A stretch of DNA of 40,226 nt. Origin: Oscillospiraceae bacterium. GTDB taxonomy: Bacteria > Bacillota > Clostridia > Oscillospirales > Oscillospiraceae. The translations under genes and the position numbers were made by a program. Position 1 is the first letter of the stretch, and each line of letters begins with the position of its first letter. The notes under the pieces were generated by a model, which saw only the letters and a program-made list of their open reading frames with translations, was not told the origin of the DNA and made no database searches. The stretch covers positions 1-40,226 of the forward strand of contig JAISKH010000090.1 of NCBI GenBank assembly GCA_031261325.1, given 5' to 3'. This document shows, piece by piece, positions 1 to 9,700 of the stretch.

Positions 1-87
1 GGCTGCTATGGTCATCAGCGGTATAACGAAGATGAGTAAGCAAAGCAGGGTCAATGCGCCAAGGAATATTTTTCCGCGTCTTTTCAT
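1..87 (-). CDS. Exported protein, N-terminal fragment (runs off the window)
   Basis: Only the first 29 codons are inside the window. They read as a signal peptide or N-terminal anchor: a basic start (MKRRGK) and then an unbroken hydrophobic stretch of about 20 residues. A strong ribosome site (AGGAGG) lies 8 bases before the ATG, and a near-consensus sigma-A promoter lies about 80 bp upstream. The product is therefore very likely membrane-bound or secreted. Its function cannot be told from this fragment. Confidence 0.7.
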   Translation of the reverse strand, partial: MKRRGKIFLGALTLLCLLIFVIPLMTIAA

Positions 88-167
88 GAAAGGTTCCTCC
101 TAATTTAATGTTCGCGTAACCTCGGCTAAAATTTAACCGTTACGGGAACAAATTGAGCATATTACAT

Positions 168-196
168 AATATAACCGCTTGTAACGCGTTTGTCAA
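168..196 (-). promoter_or_regulatory. Sigma-A promoter for the exported protein at the left edge
   Basis: On the minus strand a -35 TTGACA (191-196) and a -10 TATATT (168-173) are separated by 17 bp. This is a near-consensus vegetative promoter pointing at the truncated gene that starts at 87. Confidence 0.7.
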
Positions 197-362
197 GCGT
201 TTTTGGTTATAAATTTTAGATTTTCTTTCCGATAACACCACATTGTAGTAACTTGTAATCATTTGTAATCAAATTTTCCCGCCAATTGCAACACTCCCGC
301 CCTGTTTGTGATTGCAATTTTTCGGGAAGTGTAATACAATGAAGATTAACCTAACATTAGCG

Positions 363-390
363 TTGATTTTGGTTACAACGGTAATATATT
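363..390 (+). promoter_or_regulatory. Probable promoter of the zincin-pyk pair
   Basis: TTGATT (363-368) and TATATT (385-390) are spaced 16 bp apart, just upstream of the ribosome site CGGAGG of the gene at 410. The rest of the 88-409 interval is AT-rich and holds no other gene that I can see. Confidence 0.5.
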
Positions 391-409
391 CAGTCAGAGC
401 GGAGGATTT

Positions 410-790
410 ATGTTTACTTTTGATGAAATCGGGGAAATGCTTGATATAGTCGCCGACGAGGTGCCGCTGGAGTTTTACCGCGACCTGAACGGCGGGGTCA
501 GCCTGCTCCCCGACACGAAAACGCACGACCAAGCCATTGACGGCGACCTGTATATCCTCGGCGACTACCACCACGACAGTCTCGGGCGTTACATCTTCAT
601 CTATTACGGCTCGCTCATGCAGGTCTACCCGCAATTAACCGCCGAGGAAATGAGCGCGCGCCTGCTGAAGCTGCTGCTGCACGAGTTCACGCACCACTTG
701 GAGTCACTCACGGGGCAGCACAGCCTTGAGGACAAGGACGCGCGCGATTTAGACGACTACAAACGCCGCTCACGTCGGCGCGACAAATAA
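410..790 (+). CDS. Small zinc metallopeptidase-like protein (zincin, PF06262 type)
   Basis: This 126-residue protein carries a zincin signature HEFTHH near residue 92, where the two His would bind zinc and the Glu would act as general base. The acidic region before it (DGDLYILGDYHHDS) and the overall length fit the minimal-metalloprotease family found next to housekeeping genes in many Firmicutes. No signal peptide or membrane segment is visible, so it should be cytoplasmic. The start follows an SD sequence CGGAGG by 7 bases. The pyruvate kinase gene begins 17 bp after its stop, so the two are probably co-transcribed. The substrate is unknown; the family assignment rests on the HExxH motif and size. 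Confidence 0.75.
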   Translation: MFTFDEIGEMLDIVADEVPLEFYRDLNGGVSLLPDTKTHDQAIDGDLYILGDYHHDSLGRYIFIYYGSLMQVYPQLTAEEMSARLLKLLLHEFTHHLESLTGQHSLEDKDARDLDDYKRRSRRRDK

Positions 791-806
791 CGCAGGAGGT
801 AACGCT

Positions 807-2246
807 ATGCCGAATAACGCCAAGCGCACAAAGCTGATTTGCACAATAGGACCCGCGTGTTCCGATGAAACGACGCTGCGCGAGATGATGCTCGCCGGCA
901 TGAACGCCGCGCGCCTGAACTTCTCGCACGGTACGCATGATGAACACAAGGTTGTACTCGACAGAATCAAAGCTCTCCGCAAGGAGCTGAATCTCCCTCT
1001 CGCAATCATTCTCGACACAAAGGGACCCGAAATCCGCACAGATATGTTTGAAAACGGCTCGGCGCAGCTCGTTGCGGGTACGCGGTTCACGATTAAAACG
1101 GAGGAAGTCCTCGGCGACGCGACGCAATGCTCCGTTAGCTATAAGGGCTTCGCGCACGACGTTCGCGTCGGCGACTCGGTGCTCATTGACGACGGCTTAA
1201 TCGGCTTGCGCGTGGACGAAATTCAGGACGGCGATGTGCTGTGCACCGTCGAAAACGGCGGCACAGTCTCAAACCGTAAGAGCATCAACATTCCGGGCGC
1301 GATTGTGCGCCTCCCCGCCATATCCGAGGGCGACAAGGAAGATATACGCTTCGGCATTGACGAGGACATTGATTTTGTCGCCGCGTCCTTTGTCCGAAAG
1401 GCGGCGGACGTGCTGGAAATTCGCGCGTACCTTGACATGCTCGGCGGGCACGAGATTAAGATTATTTCCAAAATTGAAAACCGCGAGGGCGTTGCGAATA
1501 TCTCCGAGATAATCGACGCTTCGGACGGCATAATGGTTGCGCGCGGCGACCTCGGCGTTGAAACCCCGCCGGAAGCCGTGCCGCTGATTCAAAAGGACAT
1601 TATTAAGAGCTGCAACGAGCGCGGCAAGTTCGTCATAACCGCGACGCAGATGATGGATTCCATGATTCGCAACCCGCGTCCGACGCGCGCGGAGGTTGCC
1701 GACGTTGCGAACGCGATTCTCGACGGCACGGACGCGACAATGCTGTCGGGCGAAACCGCGTCGGGCAAGTACCCGATTGAAGCCATGCAAATGATGGTAA
1801 ACGTCGCCCGCTCCGCTGAAAGCGCGATTGAGTACCGCCGCTTCACAAAGGACAGCGAGGAAATATTCAAGGGCGACGTAACGAGCATAATCGGTCGCTC
1901 CACCGTCCGCTGCGCCGAAAGTTTGGGCGCGCGCGCGATTGTCACGCCCACATCTTCGGGCAATACCGCGCTGATGATTGCAAAGCACCGACCGACGATG
2001 CCGATTATCGCGTTCTCGATGAACCGCAAGGTCGTGCGGCAGTTGTCCCTCGTCTGGGGCGTGTCCGCGTATTATATGGAGCGGCAGGACGACCAACAGG
2101 CGTTTTTCCGCGCCGTAATCAGTCATTGTATGCAGCTCGAACTCGTCGCGCAAGGGGACATTATCGTGCTCACGGCGGGCGTGCCCCTCGGCGTAAGCGG
2201 CAAGACCAACATGCTGCGCATACACGAAATAGGCAAACCGTTCTAG
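807..2246 (+). CDS. pyk: Pyruvate kinase
   Basis: The enzyme converts phosphoenolpyruvate and ADP to pyruvate and ATP, the last step of glycolysis, in the cytoplasm. The 479-residue length matches the basic form without the C-terminal PEP-utiliser-like domain seen in Bacillus. Visible family motifs are the N-terminal RLNFSHGTHDEH substrate site, the catalytic lysine segment ISKIENREG, the metal-binding segment MVARGDLGVE, and the ATQMMDSMI...RPTRAEVADVANAILDG active-site block near residues 270-300. The C-terminal third is the usual allosteric domain. The ATG has an SD of AGGAGG 8 bases upstream, and the gene follows the zincin gene closely. Nothing odd is seen in it. Confidence 0.97.
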   Translation: MPNNAKRTKLICTIGPACSDETTLREMMLAGMNAARLNFSHGTHDEHKVVLDRIKALRKELNLPLAIILDTKGPEIRTDMFENGSAQLVAGTRFTIKTEEVLGDATQCSVSYKGFAHDVRVGDSVLIDDGLIGLRVDEIQDGDVLCTVENGGTVSNRKSINIPGAIVRLPAISEGDKEDIRFGIDEDIDFVAASFVRKAADVLEIRAYLDMLGGHEIKIISKIENREGVANISEIIDASDGIMVARGDLGVETPPEAVPLIQKDIIKSCNERGKFVITATQMMDSMIRNPRPTRAEVADVANAILDGTDATMLSGETASGKYPIEAMQMMVNVARSAESAIEYRRFTKDSEEIFKGDVTSIIGRSTVRCAESLGARAIVTPTSSGNTALMIAKHRPTMPIIAFSMNRKVVRQLSLVWGVSAYYMERQDDQQAFFRAVISHCMQLELVAQGDIIVLTAGVPLGVSGKTNMLRIHEIGKPF

Positions 2247-2269
2247 CGGAGTTTGCGCTCAAAATAAAT

Positions 2270-2306
2270 CAGCGGCTATTATCAATACCCTTGATAATAG
2301 CCGCTG
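2270..2306. terminator. Hairpin between convergent pyk and transglutaminase-like genes
   Basis: A 16-bp perfect inverted repeat (arms 2270-2285 and 2291-2306) with a 5-nt loop lies between the stops of two convergent genes. The minus-strand reading is followed by ATTTATTTTG, so it looks best as the terminator of the minus-strand operon and may serve both directions. Confidence 0.8.
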
Positions 2307-2312
2307 TCGCGT

Positions 2313-4562
2313 TTAGTACACGCACTCGACCCACTTCAGCCGAAACCGCCCGTACAGCTTGTTCTGCGCTTTGACCCGTTTTATAACGTCCTCCAAGAAT
2401 CGGCTAACGCTCGCCCTGTCGTGGTCGGCAATCTGCCGCCTGCCGAATAGCGCCGCCTGTTGCACGCAGATGACGGCTTCATACTCCGCGCCGAGCGCAC
2501 CGCCGAACTTGTCCTCAATCGCCGCGCGCAACGATGACAGCGAACCGCGCTCGTACAAAATCCCCGCGTGAGCCAACACGCGTATCAGATACGTCGTCGC
2601 GTACCCGACAGCCGCCGCGTTATCGGCAACGCCCAAAAGCCCCGATAAACGCCGCAGCTTAATCGCCCTGCGAATGGCAAGAATTGTAAAACCCGCAAGC
2701 AGCAAGAGCAACAAGAGCAGCAGCGGCGGCAGCAAATGCGACAATAGGTTCAGCGGCGAATTGGGCGGCGTGACCTCCGTTGGAGGTTGGTCTTGCGTGT
2801 CGTTTCGCACGTCCTCCGCGATTGGTGGAAGCCGATTCATCAAATCCGCCTCGAACGGCACGAAGCCAACGCCGTCGCGGTAAATCTCCGTCCACGCGGC
2901 GGCATTCTTGCCGCTCACCTCAACCGCGCCGCCGTCCGCGCCGACTATTCGGTAGCCCTCGACATACCGCGCGGGCACGCCCAAATAACGGAAAATCAGC
3001 GCAGCCGCTGTCGCAAAATGCACGCTGTCGCCCTCCCTGCCGTCCTCAAGGAAATACGTCAGGAAGTCGCCGCCCTCATACGCGAACTCGGGTTGCTCCG
3101 TGTAAGTCAGCGTGTCCAAATATGTGTTCACCACCAGCAACGCGTCGGCAAACGCAATCTTCCCCTCGGGCAGGTCAAGCCCGCTCAAAAATCGCGCCAA
3201 TGACGCGCGCGCTTGCTCGGGTATCTCCAAATAATTCTCATAGACGAAATCGCGATAGGCGTTCTCGCTCGTCAGGTACTCAATCGCGCTCGGTTCCTCG
3301 CGCCCGCGCGCAGCGGTCAGCAAAGCGTACAACTGCTCGTAGTTCGCCGCGGAACCAACGGACGCGTTCAGCGCGTATTCCCTCTGTCCGCGCAAACCCT
3401 CGGCACGCAGATTCTCGTCGCCGATTCGCGCCTTGTCCGCGTCGTTGCCGACGACCTCGTATGGCGCAAACACAAATTCGGCACATTCGCCCGTGTTTTC
3501 AATCAGAATTTCGCTCGTTTCCCCGCCCGAACCCAACACCCGCGTCAACAGCGCGTACTGGTTCTGCCCGTAAAAGCCCCTGTCATGCAGCCATGAAAAC
3601 AGCGTCGCGTACTCTCCGCGCCGCGCTGACGTAAGCTCCGTCCACCCGTCGCCGACGTAAACCTCGCCGACAAAGCCGCGCAGGTAGTAGTTCCCAGCGC
3701 TCTCCGCCGTAACGCGGAGCACCGTGCCCTCGCTCGCGGCAAAATCCGCAAGCTCACGCAAATCGCCTTCCGGCAGCACCTTGCCGCTTGTCTCGTACCG
3801 CACCGAATGTACCGCGCGCGCGGCGGCTCTCCGCGCTGAATCGGCGTTGCCGCCCGCTCCGCCCACCGCCAAGGCGGGAATAATCGCAATCGCCGTCAAT
3901 AACGCGACCGCCGCCAGAATCCAAACGCTCGCGCTCCCGCCGACAGCTACGCGCCGTTTAGCCGAGTGCCGCCGCGCGACGGGGAAAGTTGCGGCAAACG
4001 CGACAATTAACGCCGCAACCCATATGAGCGGCAGAGCAATGCGAAACACCAGCGCGGCAACCCAAATCGCCGCCGTGAGTAGTGTTGCCGAGAACCGCCA
4101 CGCGCCGCCAGTCGTCGCCCGCCCGCACAGTACCGCGAGCAAAACAGTCGGCAGCAGCAAAAACGCGCTCGCGCACAGCGACTGATTGACCTCCGCGCTC
4201 ACCTCATATCGCGGATAAATTCGCCCGAAATAGCCCTCAAAGCGCAAAAATACTTGATTCAGCGTCACGTTCCAGCCCTCAAGAACAAGCTTGCCCGCGA
4301 GCAAAACGAACGCCGCGGGAATGATAACCGCCGCCAAATACACGTACCAATGCTTGCCCGACAAGCCGCAACTCACAAGGCAGTACGCGCAACCGACGCA
4401 CAGCGGCAGAATCATGTTGCCGCCCGCCAGACCGAGCGCGCGCCACAGGCACCCGCTCAACCCGAGAAACAACAGCACAGCCGTGACCTTTCGCCCGATA
4501 TTAAGGCTCCTGTCCCCCGCGCTCGGAAAGGACAGCGAAAACCCGCTGACGCTATCCCTCAT
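2313..4562 (-). CDS. Membrane transglutaminase-like protein with replaced catalytic residues
   Basis: This is a 749-residue protein of the TgpA/YebA type: hydrophobic segments in residues 25-235, an extracytoplasmic region, a transglutaminase-like core near 480-575, a further membrane segment at 607-632 and a cytoplasmic tail. The core keeps the family frame (FATAAALIFRYLGVPARYVEGY, then AWTEIYRDGVGFVPFE). The position of the catalytic Cys is Ser513 (codon AGC at 3024-3026) and the position of the catalytic His is Ala555 (GCC at 2898-2900). It should therefore be a pseudoenzyme or use other chemistry. It is the last gene of a run with MoxR and DUF58, the partners usual for this family. The start has an SD GGAGTGAGG; the gap to the upstream gene is 12 bp. 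Confidence 0.88.
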   Translation of the reverse strand: MRDSVSGFSLSFPSAGDRSLNIGRKVTAVLLFLGLSGCLWRALGLAGGNMILPLCVGCAYCLVSCGLSGKHWYVYLAAVIIPAAFVLLAGKLVLEGWNVTLNQVFLRFEGYFGRIYPRYEVSAEVNQSLCASAFLLLPTVLLAVLCGRATTGGAWRFSATLLTAAIWVAALVFRIALPLIWVAALIVAFAATFPVARRHSAKRRVAVGGSASVWILAAVALLTAIAIIPALAVGGAGGNADSARRAAARAVHSVRYETSGKVLPEGDLRELADFAASEGTVLRVTAESAGNYYLRGFVGEVYVGDGWTELTSARRGEYATLFSWLHDRGFYGQNQYALLTRVLGSGGETSEILIENTGECAEFVFAPYEVVGNDADKARIGDENLRAEGLRGQREYALNASVGSAANYEQLYALLTAARGREEPSAIEYLTSENAYRDFVYENYLEIPEQARASLARFLSGLDLPEGKIAFADALLVVNTYLDTLTYTEQPEFAYEGGDFLTYFLEDGREGDSVHFATAAALIFRYLGVPARYVEGYRIVGADGGAVEVSGKNAAAWTEIYRDGVGFVPFEADLMNRLPPIAEDVRNDTQDQPPTEVTPPNSPLNLLSHLLPPLLLLLLLLLAGFTILAIRRAIKLRRLSGLLGVADNAAAVGYATTYLIRVLAHAGILYERGSLSSLRAAIEDKFGGALGAEYEAVICVQQAALFGRRQIADHDRASVSRFLEDVIKRVKAQNKLYGRFRLKWVECVY

Positions 4563-4574
4563 TTTTCCTCACTC

Positions 4575-5732
4575 CTAAACGGTAACATCGCGCAACACTC
4601 CGCTGTAATTCTCGGGCGAAAACAGGTAGCAGTCCCCGTCCGCGTCGTCAAGCTCGCCGCCAACCGCCGCGCAGATAAACGCCGTCACATTGCTGCTTTG
4701 CGCCGAAGCGATAAGCTCCGTCGGCGTGCGATACGAAAAGCACGCAATCGACGGATAAGTCTTGCCGCCAAGCTCGTGCAAAAGCTCCCGAACGAGCGTG
4801 TCACCCGCGTCGCCCGCGCTTGTGCACAGTATGCCGGACGCAACGTCGTATATATCCTCGACCGCGTTGACTTCTTTCAAAACAATGTCGCCCGTCTCGC
4901 CGTGCCGCCATGCCGCGCAGAACGGAATTTCGTCCTCGGCTAGCGATATGCAGACGGACACAAGCGACTCGGCAAGCGCGTCGGCAACCTGCGGCGGCGC
5001 GTCTTTCGGTAATTTGCCGTCGTCCCAGAGTATGAGCAAGGCGCGCTCCAACTCCGCCGACGGCTCCGCGACTATGTATCTGTCAAGCTTCTGCGTTAGC
5101 TTCCAATGTATCTGCTTCAGGCTGTCGCCCTCAACATAATCGCGAAGCTGCAAAGGCTCCGAATAGTTCGAGCCTTTGCGTGAAACCGAGAAAATCTCGC
5201 TGTTGCCGCGCGGATTCTCCCCGCCTGTCAGCGTAACCCGCGCGGGAAATGTCTCCGGCGGCACAACTCGCTTTTCCCGTATGCCCGCGCTTCGGCGTAT
5301 CCCGCGCATCCCCAGAAAGTCAAAGACGCGAAGCTCTTCGCATTGAATGACGAGCTGCCCGCAGAACGCGCTCTCAAAGACGAAATCAACCTCCCGCTTG
5401 CGTCGCGGCTCGGCGGGAAACTCAAGCAGCAACGCTTCCTCGCAACCAGTCAGCGTGTTGCGTATCGTAAGCGTCATTTCAACGCGCGCAATCGGAACAA
5501 CCGAGCGGTTTTCGATGGACAGTTTGCAGCCGACGGGTATCCCCTTTTGTATTCCCGTCGGAATGTGCAGCAATACGGAAACCCCGTCGGCGCAGAGCCT
5601 TGCGGACAGTAACGCCGCAATCGGCAGCAGCGCGGCGGCGCACAGGAAAAGTAACGCCGCCGCCGTGCGCGTAAACGCATACAGAACAGCCGCAGCCAAG
5701 ACGCACGCGCCGCAGAGCAACAGCCGCCGCAC
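4575..5732 (-). CDS. DUF58 domain protein (MoxR partner)
   Basis: A 385-residue protein with an N-terminal pair of hydrophobic segments (residues 4-43) and a DUF58 domain further on. The block KGSNYSEPLQLRDYVEGDSL followed by KQIHWKLTQ, near residues 185-215, is the family hallmark; it precedes a von Willebrand A-like fold. DUF58 proteins are encoded with MoxR ATPases and are thought to act in assembly or maturation at the membrane. The gene starts with GTG directly after the TAA of the MoxR gene, with AAGGAG 9 bases upstream inside that gene's end, which suggests translational coupling. The sequence gives no hint of the substrate of the complex, apart from the large surface protein encoded upstream. 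Confidence 0.9.
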   Translation of the reverse strand: MRRLLLCGACVLAAAVLYAFTRTAAALLFLCAAALLPIAALLSARLCADGVSVLLHIPTGIQKGIPVGCKLSIENRSVVPIARVEMTLTIRNTLTGCEEALLLEFPAEPRRKREVDFVFESAFCGQLVIQCEELRVFDFLGMRGIRRSAGIREKRVVPPETFPARVTLTGGENPRGNSEIFSVSRKGSNYSEPLQLRDYVEGDSLKQIHWKLTQKLDRYIVAEPSAELERALLILWDDGKLPKDAPPQVADALAESLVSVCISLAEDEIPFCAAWRHGETGDIVLKEVNAVEDIYDVASGILCTSAGDAGDTLVRELLHELGGKTYPSIACFSYRTPTELIASAQSSNVTAFICAAVGGELDDADGDCYLFSPENYSGVLRDVTV

Positions 5733-6674
5733 TTACCGCAACTCCTTCAAAACAGGCATTTTCACCTGTTCCAGAATATCCTTCACCACAGCGTAACCGT
5801 CGGTTTCGTTAAACCGCGCCTTTGAGTTGAGTATCAATCTGTGCGCAAAAATGTCGGGCGCGACAGCCGCCGCGTCCTCGGGCACCACAAAGTCGCGCCC
5901 CGACAGATACGCCTTTGCCCGCGCCATTCTGCACAGAGCGAGCGCGCCGCGCGGACTGACGCCCATGCTCACCATCGCGTGCGTCCGCGTCGCTTCCGTT
6001 AGTGCCGTAATGTACTCGTAAATGTTACCCTCGATATGCACCGCGCCGACCTCCGCGATAACGCGCAGCAGCGTGTCGCGGCTAATCACGCGGTTCACCG
6101 TGTCGAGCGGGTTCCGCTCCGCCCTGTCCTTTAGTATGCTTACCTGACTCTCAAAGCTCGGATAACCCATGCTTACGCGAATCATAAACCTGTCAAGCTG
6201 CGAGTTCGGCAGAAGCAGCGTTCCCGCCGAGCCGAACGGGTTCTGCGTCGCAAGCACGATAAACGGCGCGGGCAGCGGATGGGTTTCCCCATCCACCGTC
6301 ACGTTGCGCTCCTCCATAGCCTCCAGCAGCGCGGACTGCGTTTTACTGGAGGTTCGGTTAATTTCGTCGGCAAGCAGAATATTTGTCATAATCGCGCCCG
6401 GTTTGTATGTAAACTCGCCCGTCTTTTTGTCAAGGACGGAGATGCCCACAACGTCCGACGGCACGGTGTCCGATGTGAACTGCACGCGCTTTGTCTCCAA
6501 GTCGAGCGCGCGGGCAAAAGCCAGCGCAAGCGTCGTTTTCCCCACCCCGGGCACATCTTCCAACAGAATGTGCCCGGAAGCGAGAATCGACATCAGCACC
6601 TTGCCTACAACGTCGTCCTTGCCGATTACAACCTTTTTGACCTCTGACATTACTTTTTCAACGGTTTCTCTCAC
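5733..6674 (-). CDS. MoxR family AAA+ ATPase
   Basis: A cytoplasmic AAA+ ATPase of 313 residues. It has a Walker A GVGKTT, a Walker B region LLADEINR followed by SSKTQSALLEAMEE, the sensor segment ATQNPFGSAG and the arginine-finger region LDRFMIRVS. MoxR ATPases act as chaperone-like remodelling factors with DUF58/VWA partners, here encoded next door. I place the start at a GTG (6674), which has AGAGGA 8 bases upstream and a 31-bp gap to the preceding gene. A longer reading to an ATG at 6731 would overlap the upstream gene and has no clear SD. Confidence 0.92.
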   Translation of the reverse strand: MRETVEKVMSEVKKVVIGKDDVVGKVLMSILASGHILLEDVPGVGKTTLALAFARALDLETKRVQFTSDTVPSDVVGISVLDKKTGEFTYKPGAIMTNILLADEINRTSSKTQSALLEAMEERNVTVDGETHPLPAPFIVLATQNPFGSAGTLLLPNSQLDRFMIRVSMGYPSFESQVSILKDRAERNPLDTVNRVISRDTLLRVIAEVGAVHIEGNIYEYITALTEATRTHAMVSMGVSPRGALALCRMARAKAYLSGRDFVVPEDAAAVAPDIFAHRLILNSKARFNETDGYAVVKDILEQVKMPVLKELR

Positions 6675-6705
6675 TTGACATTTCCTCTTTCCCGCAGAAT
6701 TTGGC

Positions 6706-9700
6706 TCATACCCGCTTGCGCTTTCTGACAAGCGCGATTCCGACCGCCGCCAGTACTCCGACGGCGACGACAGCCGCGATAACGGTTACAACCGCATTGT
6801 TCTTAACCGTCTCGCGAATAAGCTCCGGCGGCGTTGTGTCTATCAAGTCAGGCAACGCCGGGTTCGCGGGCGGAGCCGTCGGCGCGGCGACTTCCTCGGG
6901 CGTAACAGGCTCGTCGGGCGCGGCGGGAAGCTGCGTGTCGTCCGCTTGCTCTGCCGCAATCTCAAGCTCGGGCACGTTCGCTACGGGCACCGTTCTCGCG
7001 GGAGCTTTGTCAACAGGTCGCTCCGCAAGCGGCACCGCCGGCTCTTCAATCCTCGGCAGTTCGTCCTCAATCAGCGGCGTGACCTGCGGCTGACCGCTCT
7101 CTCTAGGCGGCTGAACTTGCGGCGCAACCGCTTCGGACTTAGGTTCGCTCGGTGCGGCGGAAACTGTCGGCTGTTCTATTGACGGCTCGGCGGAAGTCTC
7201 CGTCACAACCGCGTTGCCGTTCGGCGCGGGAGTTGCGCTTGGAACCGACGGAACGAACCCGACGGAGCCGTTGTTTTCGCCGTTATTATCGCCGGGCTCC
7301 GCGCTGACCTCGGGCGTGACGCTCGGTTCCGGGCTTGGGTCGGGGCTTGGAGTAACAATGTCCTCAATGAACTCCGGGTCTTTAGGCGTTACAGGCGGCT
7401 CCTTTGCGCCGACGAACACATTGCCCAAGCTGTCCGCCGTCTCTTTTCCGTTTATGACGGAGGTCGTGTTGTTGCTCGAAATTTCATCGGGTAGACCCGT
7501 GTTGCTGTTATACCCCGAGTTGCCGATTGAGCTGATTTTGCCGTTGCCCGAAACGGTTGTGACCGTTCCCGCGTTGTAATTGTTCGACACGGCTGTGCCG
7601 TAGCCGGAGTTACCCTGCGTGTTCAGGTCGGTGTGACCGACGATGCCGCCCGCCGCCAAACTTCCGACGACCATGCTCTGGTTGCCCGTATACGTCAGGG
7701 TGATGTTGCCGTAGTTCTCGTTGCCCGTAATCTTGCCGCGCAGGAAGCTCGTCCCCGCAGAGGCTTTACCGATTATGCCGCCCGCGTAAACGGGAGCCGA
7801 GATGTTGCCTTTATTCAGGCAGTCGATGATTTCATACGGCGCGGAACCGTTGGTACTGCCCGACGCGCCGAATATGCCGCCCGCCGCGTCGTCCCCGTGG
7901 AACTGGTTGTCGGGCGTCGCAATCGTGCTCGTCACGTCGCCGTAGTTTTCGCACTCGACGGCGGAAGCTATCGTTCCGAAGCTGCCGTTCGTCGCGACAA
8001 GACCCGCGATTCCGCCCGCGGCGCGGTACGCGGTGATTTTGCCGAAGTTTTTGCACCGAATGAACGTCACGCCGCTCGCGGAGATGCCGCCCGCGTTGCC
8101 TGAAATTGAGGTAATGTCGCCGTAGTTCACGCAGTCGATGTATACTCCGCCGCCGCCGATTCCCCCCGCGCTCGCTAAGGCGGTGACTGACGCTCTGTTG
8201 ACGCAGTTGATAATCTGCGACTCCGCCACGACCTCAAAGTCGGTAACATCGTTGCTCAATTGCCGCGTGGTGCGGTATGTGCCGCCCACTATGCCGCCTG
8301 CGGTGTAACCCGTAGTCGATACGGAGCCGCGCGTCGTCAGGTTTTTAACGACGGCATACGCACCGAGCTGGTTGAACACCATGCCGCCGCCGTTCCAGTC
8401 CTTGAGGACGGCTGTGATTGAGTAACCGTTGCCGTCAAACGTGCCCTCGTATCTGTTCGAGATAAGGGAACTGCCCGCTATGCCGGGAATCGAAGTCGAA
8501 TGGCTGCCCGTACCGATGCTGTCATAAGTCTCGCCCGTCAGGTCAATGTCGTTCATCAGCCTGCCGTTTATCTCGTTGAGATACTTGCCCTCACCATAAA
8601 CGCCCGTATACGGAATGTCGATGTTGTTGTTGACTGTGTTCGCGAACCAAATAAATTCCTCAACCGTTCTAATCAGATAGTATCCGTCCTCGCCAAGCTC
8701 CGGCGCTTCAGTTGGAGTGTAGGTGAACAGACCTGTCGGCGCGTTGCTGCCGCCCGTTGGTTTGAAGGAAATCTGCGACAAACCAGAGCTTTTCGCGCCG
8801 AGCGCGTCGCCCGACGCTGTGCCAGTTTCGTAGTAGTTGCCCTTGTACAGCGCGGGAGTTGCCGTCGCGCTGCCCGTAATGCCGCCGACGCTTGCGCCGC
8901 CCGACGCAATCGCGCCGAGACTGAAGTTGTTCCTGACCGTCACGCCGTCGGACGCGACAATTCCGATTATGCCGCCGACCGAACCAGCACCGCCGACAAT
9001 CGGGTTCGGGTTATACGAAAGCTCCTCCGCCGCCGCGTGCCACGAATCCTCGACCGACGCGTTGCCCGCAAGAGTGCCGACCACGCCGCCTGCCGCCGTG
9101 CCGCCCGTGACCGCGCCGATGTTATACACGTTCAGCAACGCCGCGTCGCCGTCCGCCAGTCCCGCAACGCCGCCGACAGAGCCGTCTCCGCTGATTGTTC
9201 CCGGTTCGCCGAGCTTGTACGACCGCGCAGCGTCGTTCACGGGTCTGCCCGTAACGGGGTCGATTATCGTTACATAGCCGAGATTCCTGCCGTTGCCGCT
9301 GGATTTGATTACGCCGCCCGTGACGCGCCCGACAACGCCGCCGACATTGGCGTTCGCTGCGTCGCTTGACACGTCGCCGCCGTTGCCGGAATTGGCGATG
9401 GTATTGCGCGTTGAGTCGTCGCCCGCCGCGCCCGCGAACAGCCCGACAAGACCGCCGACATTCGTGCCGCCGCTGACTGTGCCGGAGTTCGTGTCATAGG
9501 ACAACGCGTATGGGAACATTGCGTTGTTGTTATAAATTGCCTCCCTGATATTCGGCATGTCGGACTTGCCGAGATAACCGACAATGCCTCCGACGTTCGC
9601 GTTAACGCCGTCCGCAACCGTGACGTTCACGTCGCCCGTAATGCCGCCGATTGTGCCGCCCACGGACTTGCCGACCACGCCGCCGACGTTCATCTCCGCG

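Noticed and set aside
2780-3634. Open frames opposite the transglutaminase-like gene
   Set aside because: Arg/Pro/Ser-rich shadow composition and no SD; the minus-strand gene explains the region.
7633-9369. Long plus-strand open frames inside the giant surface-protein gene
   Set aside because: They are antisense to a well supported gene, Arg/Ala/Val-rich as expected for shadows of GC-rich coding DNA, and lack ribosome sites.
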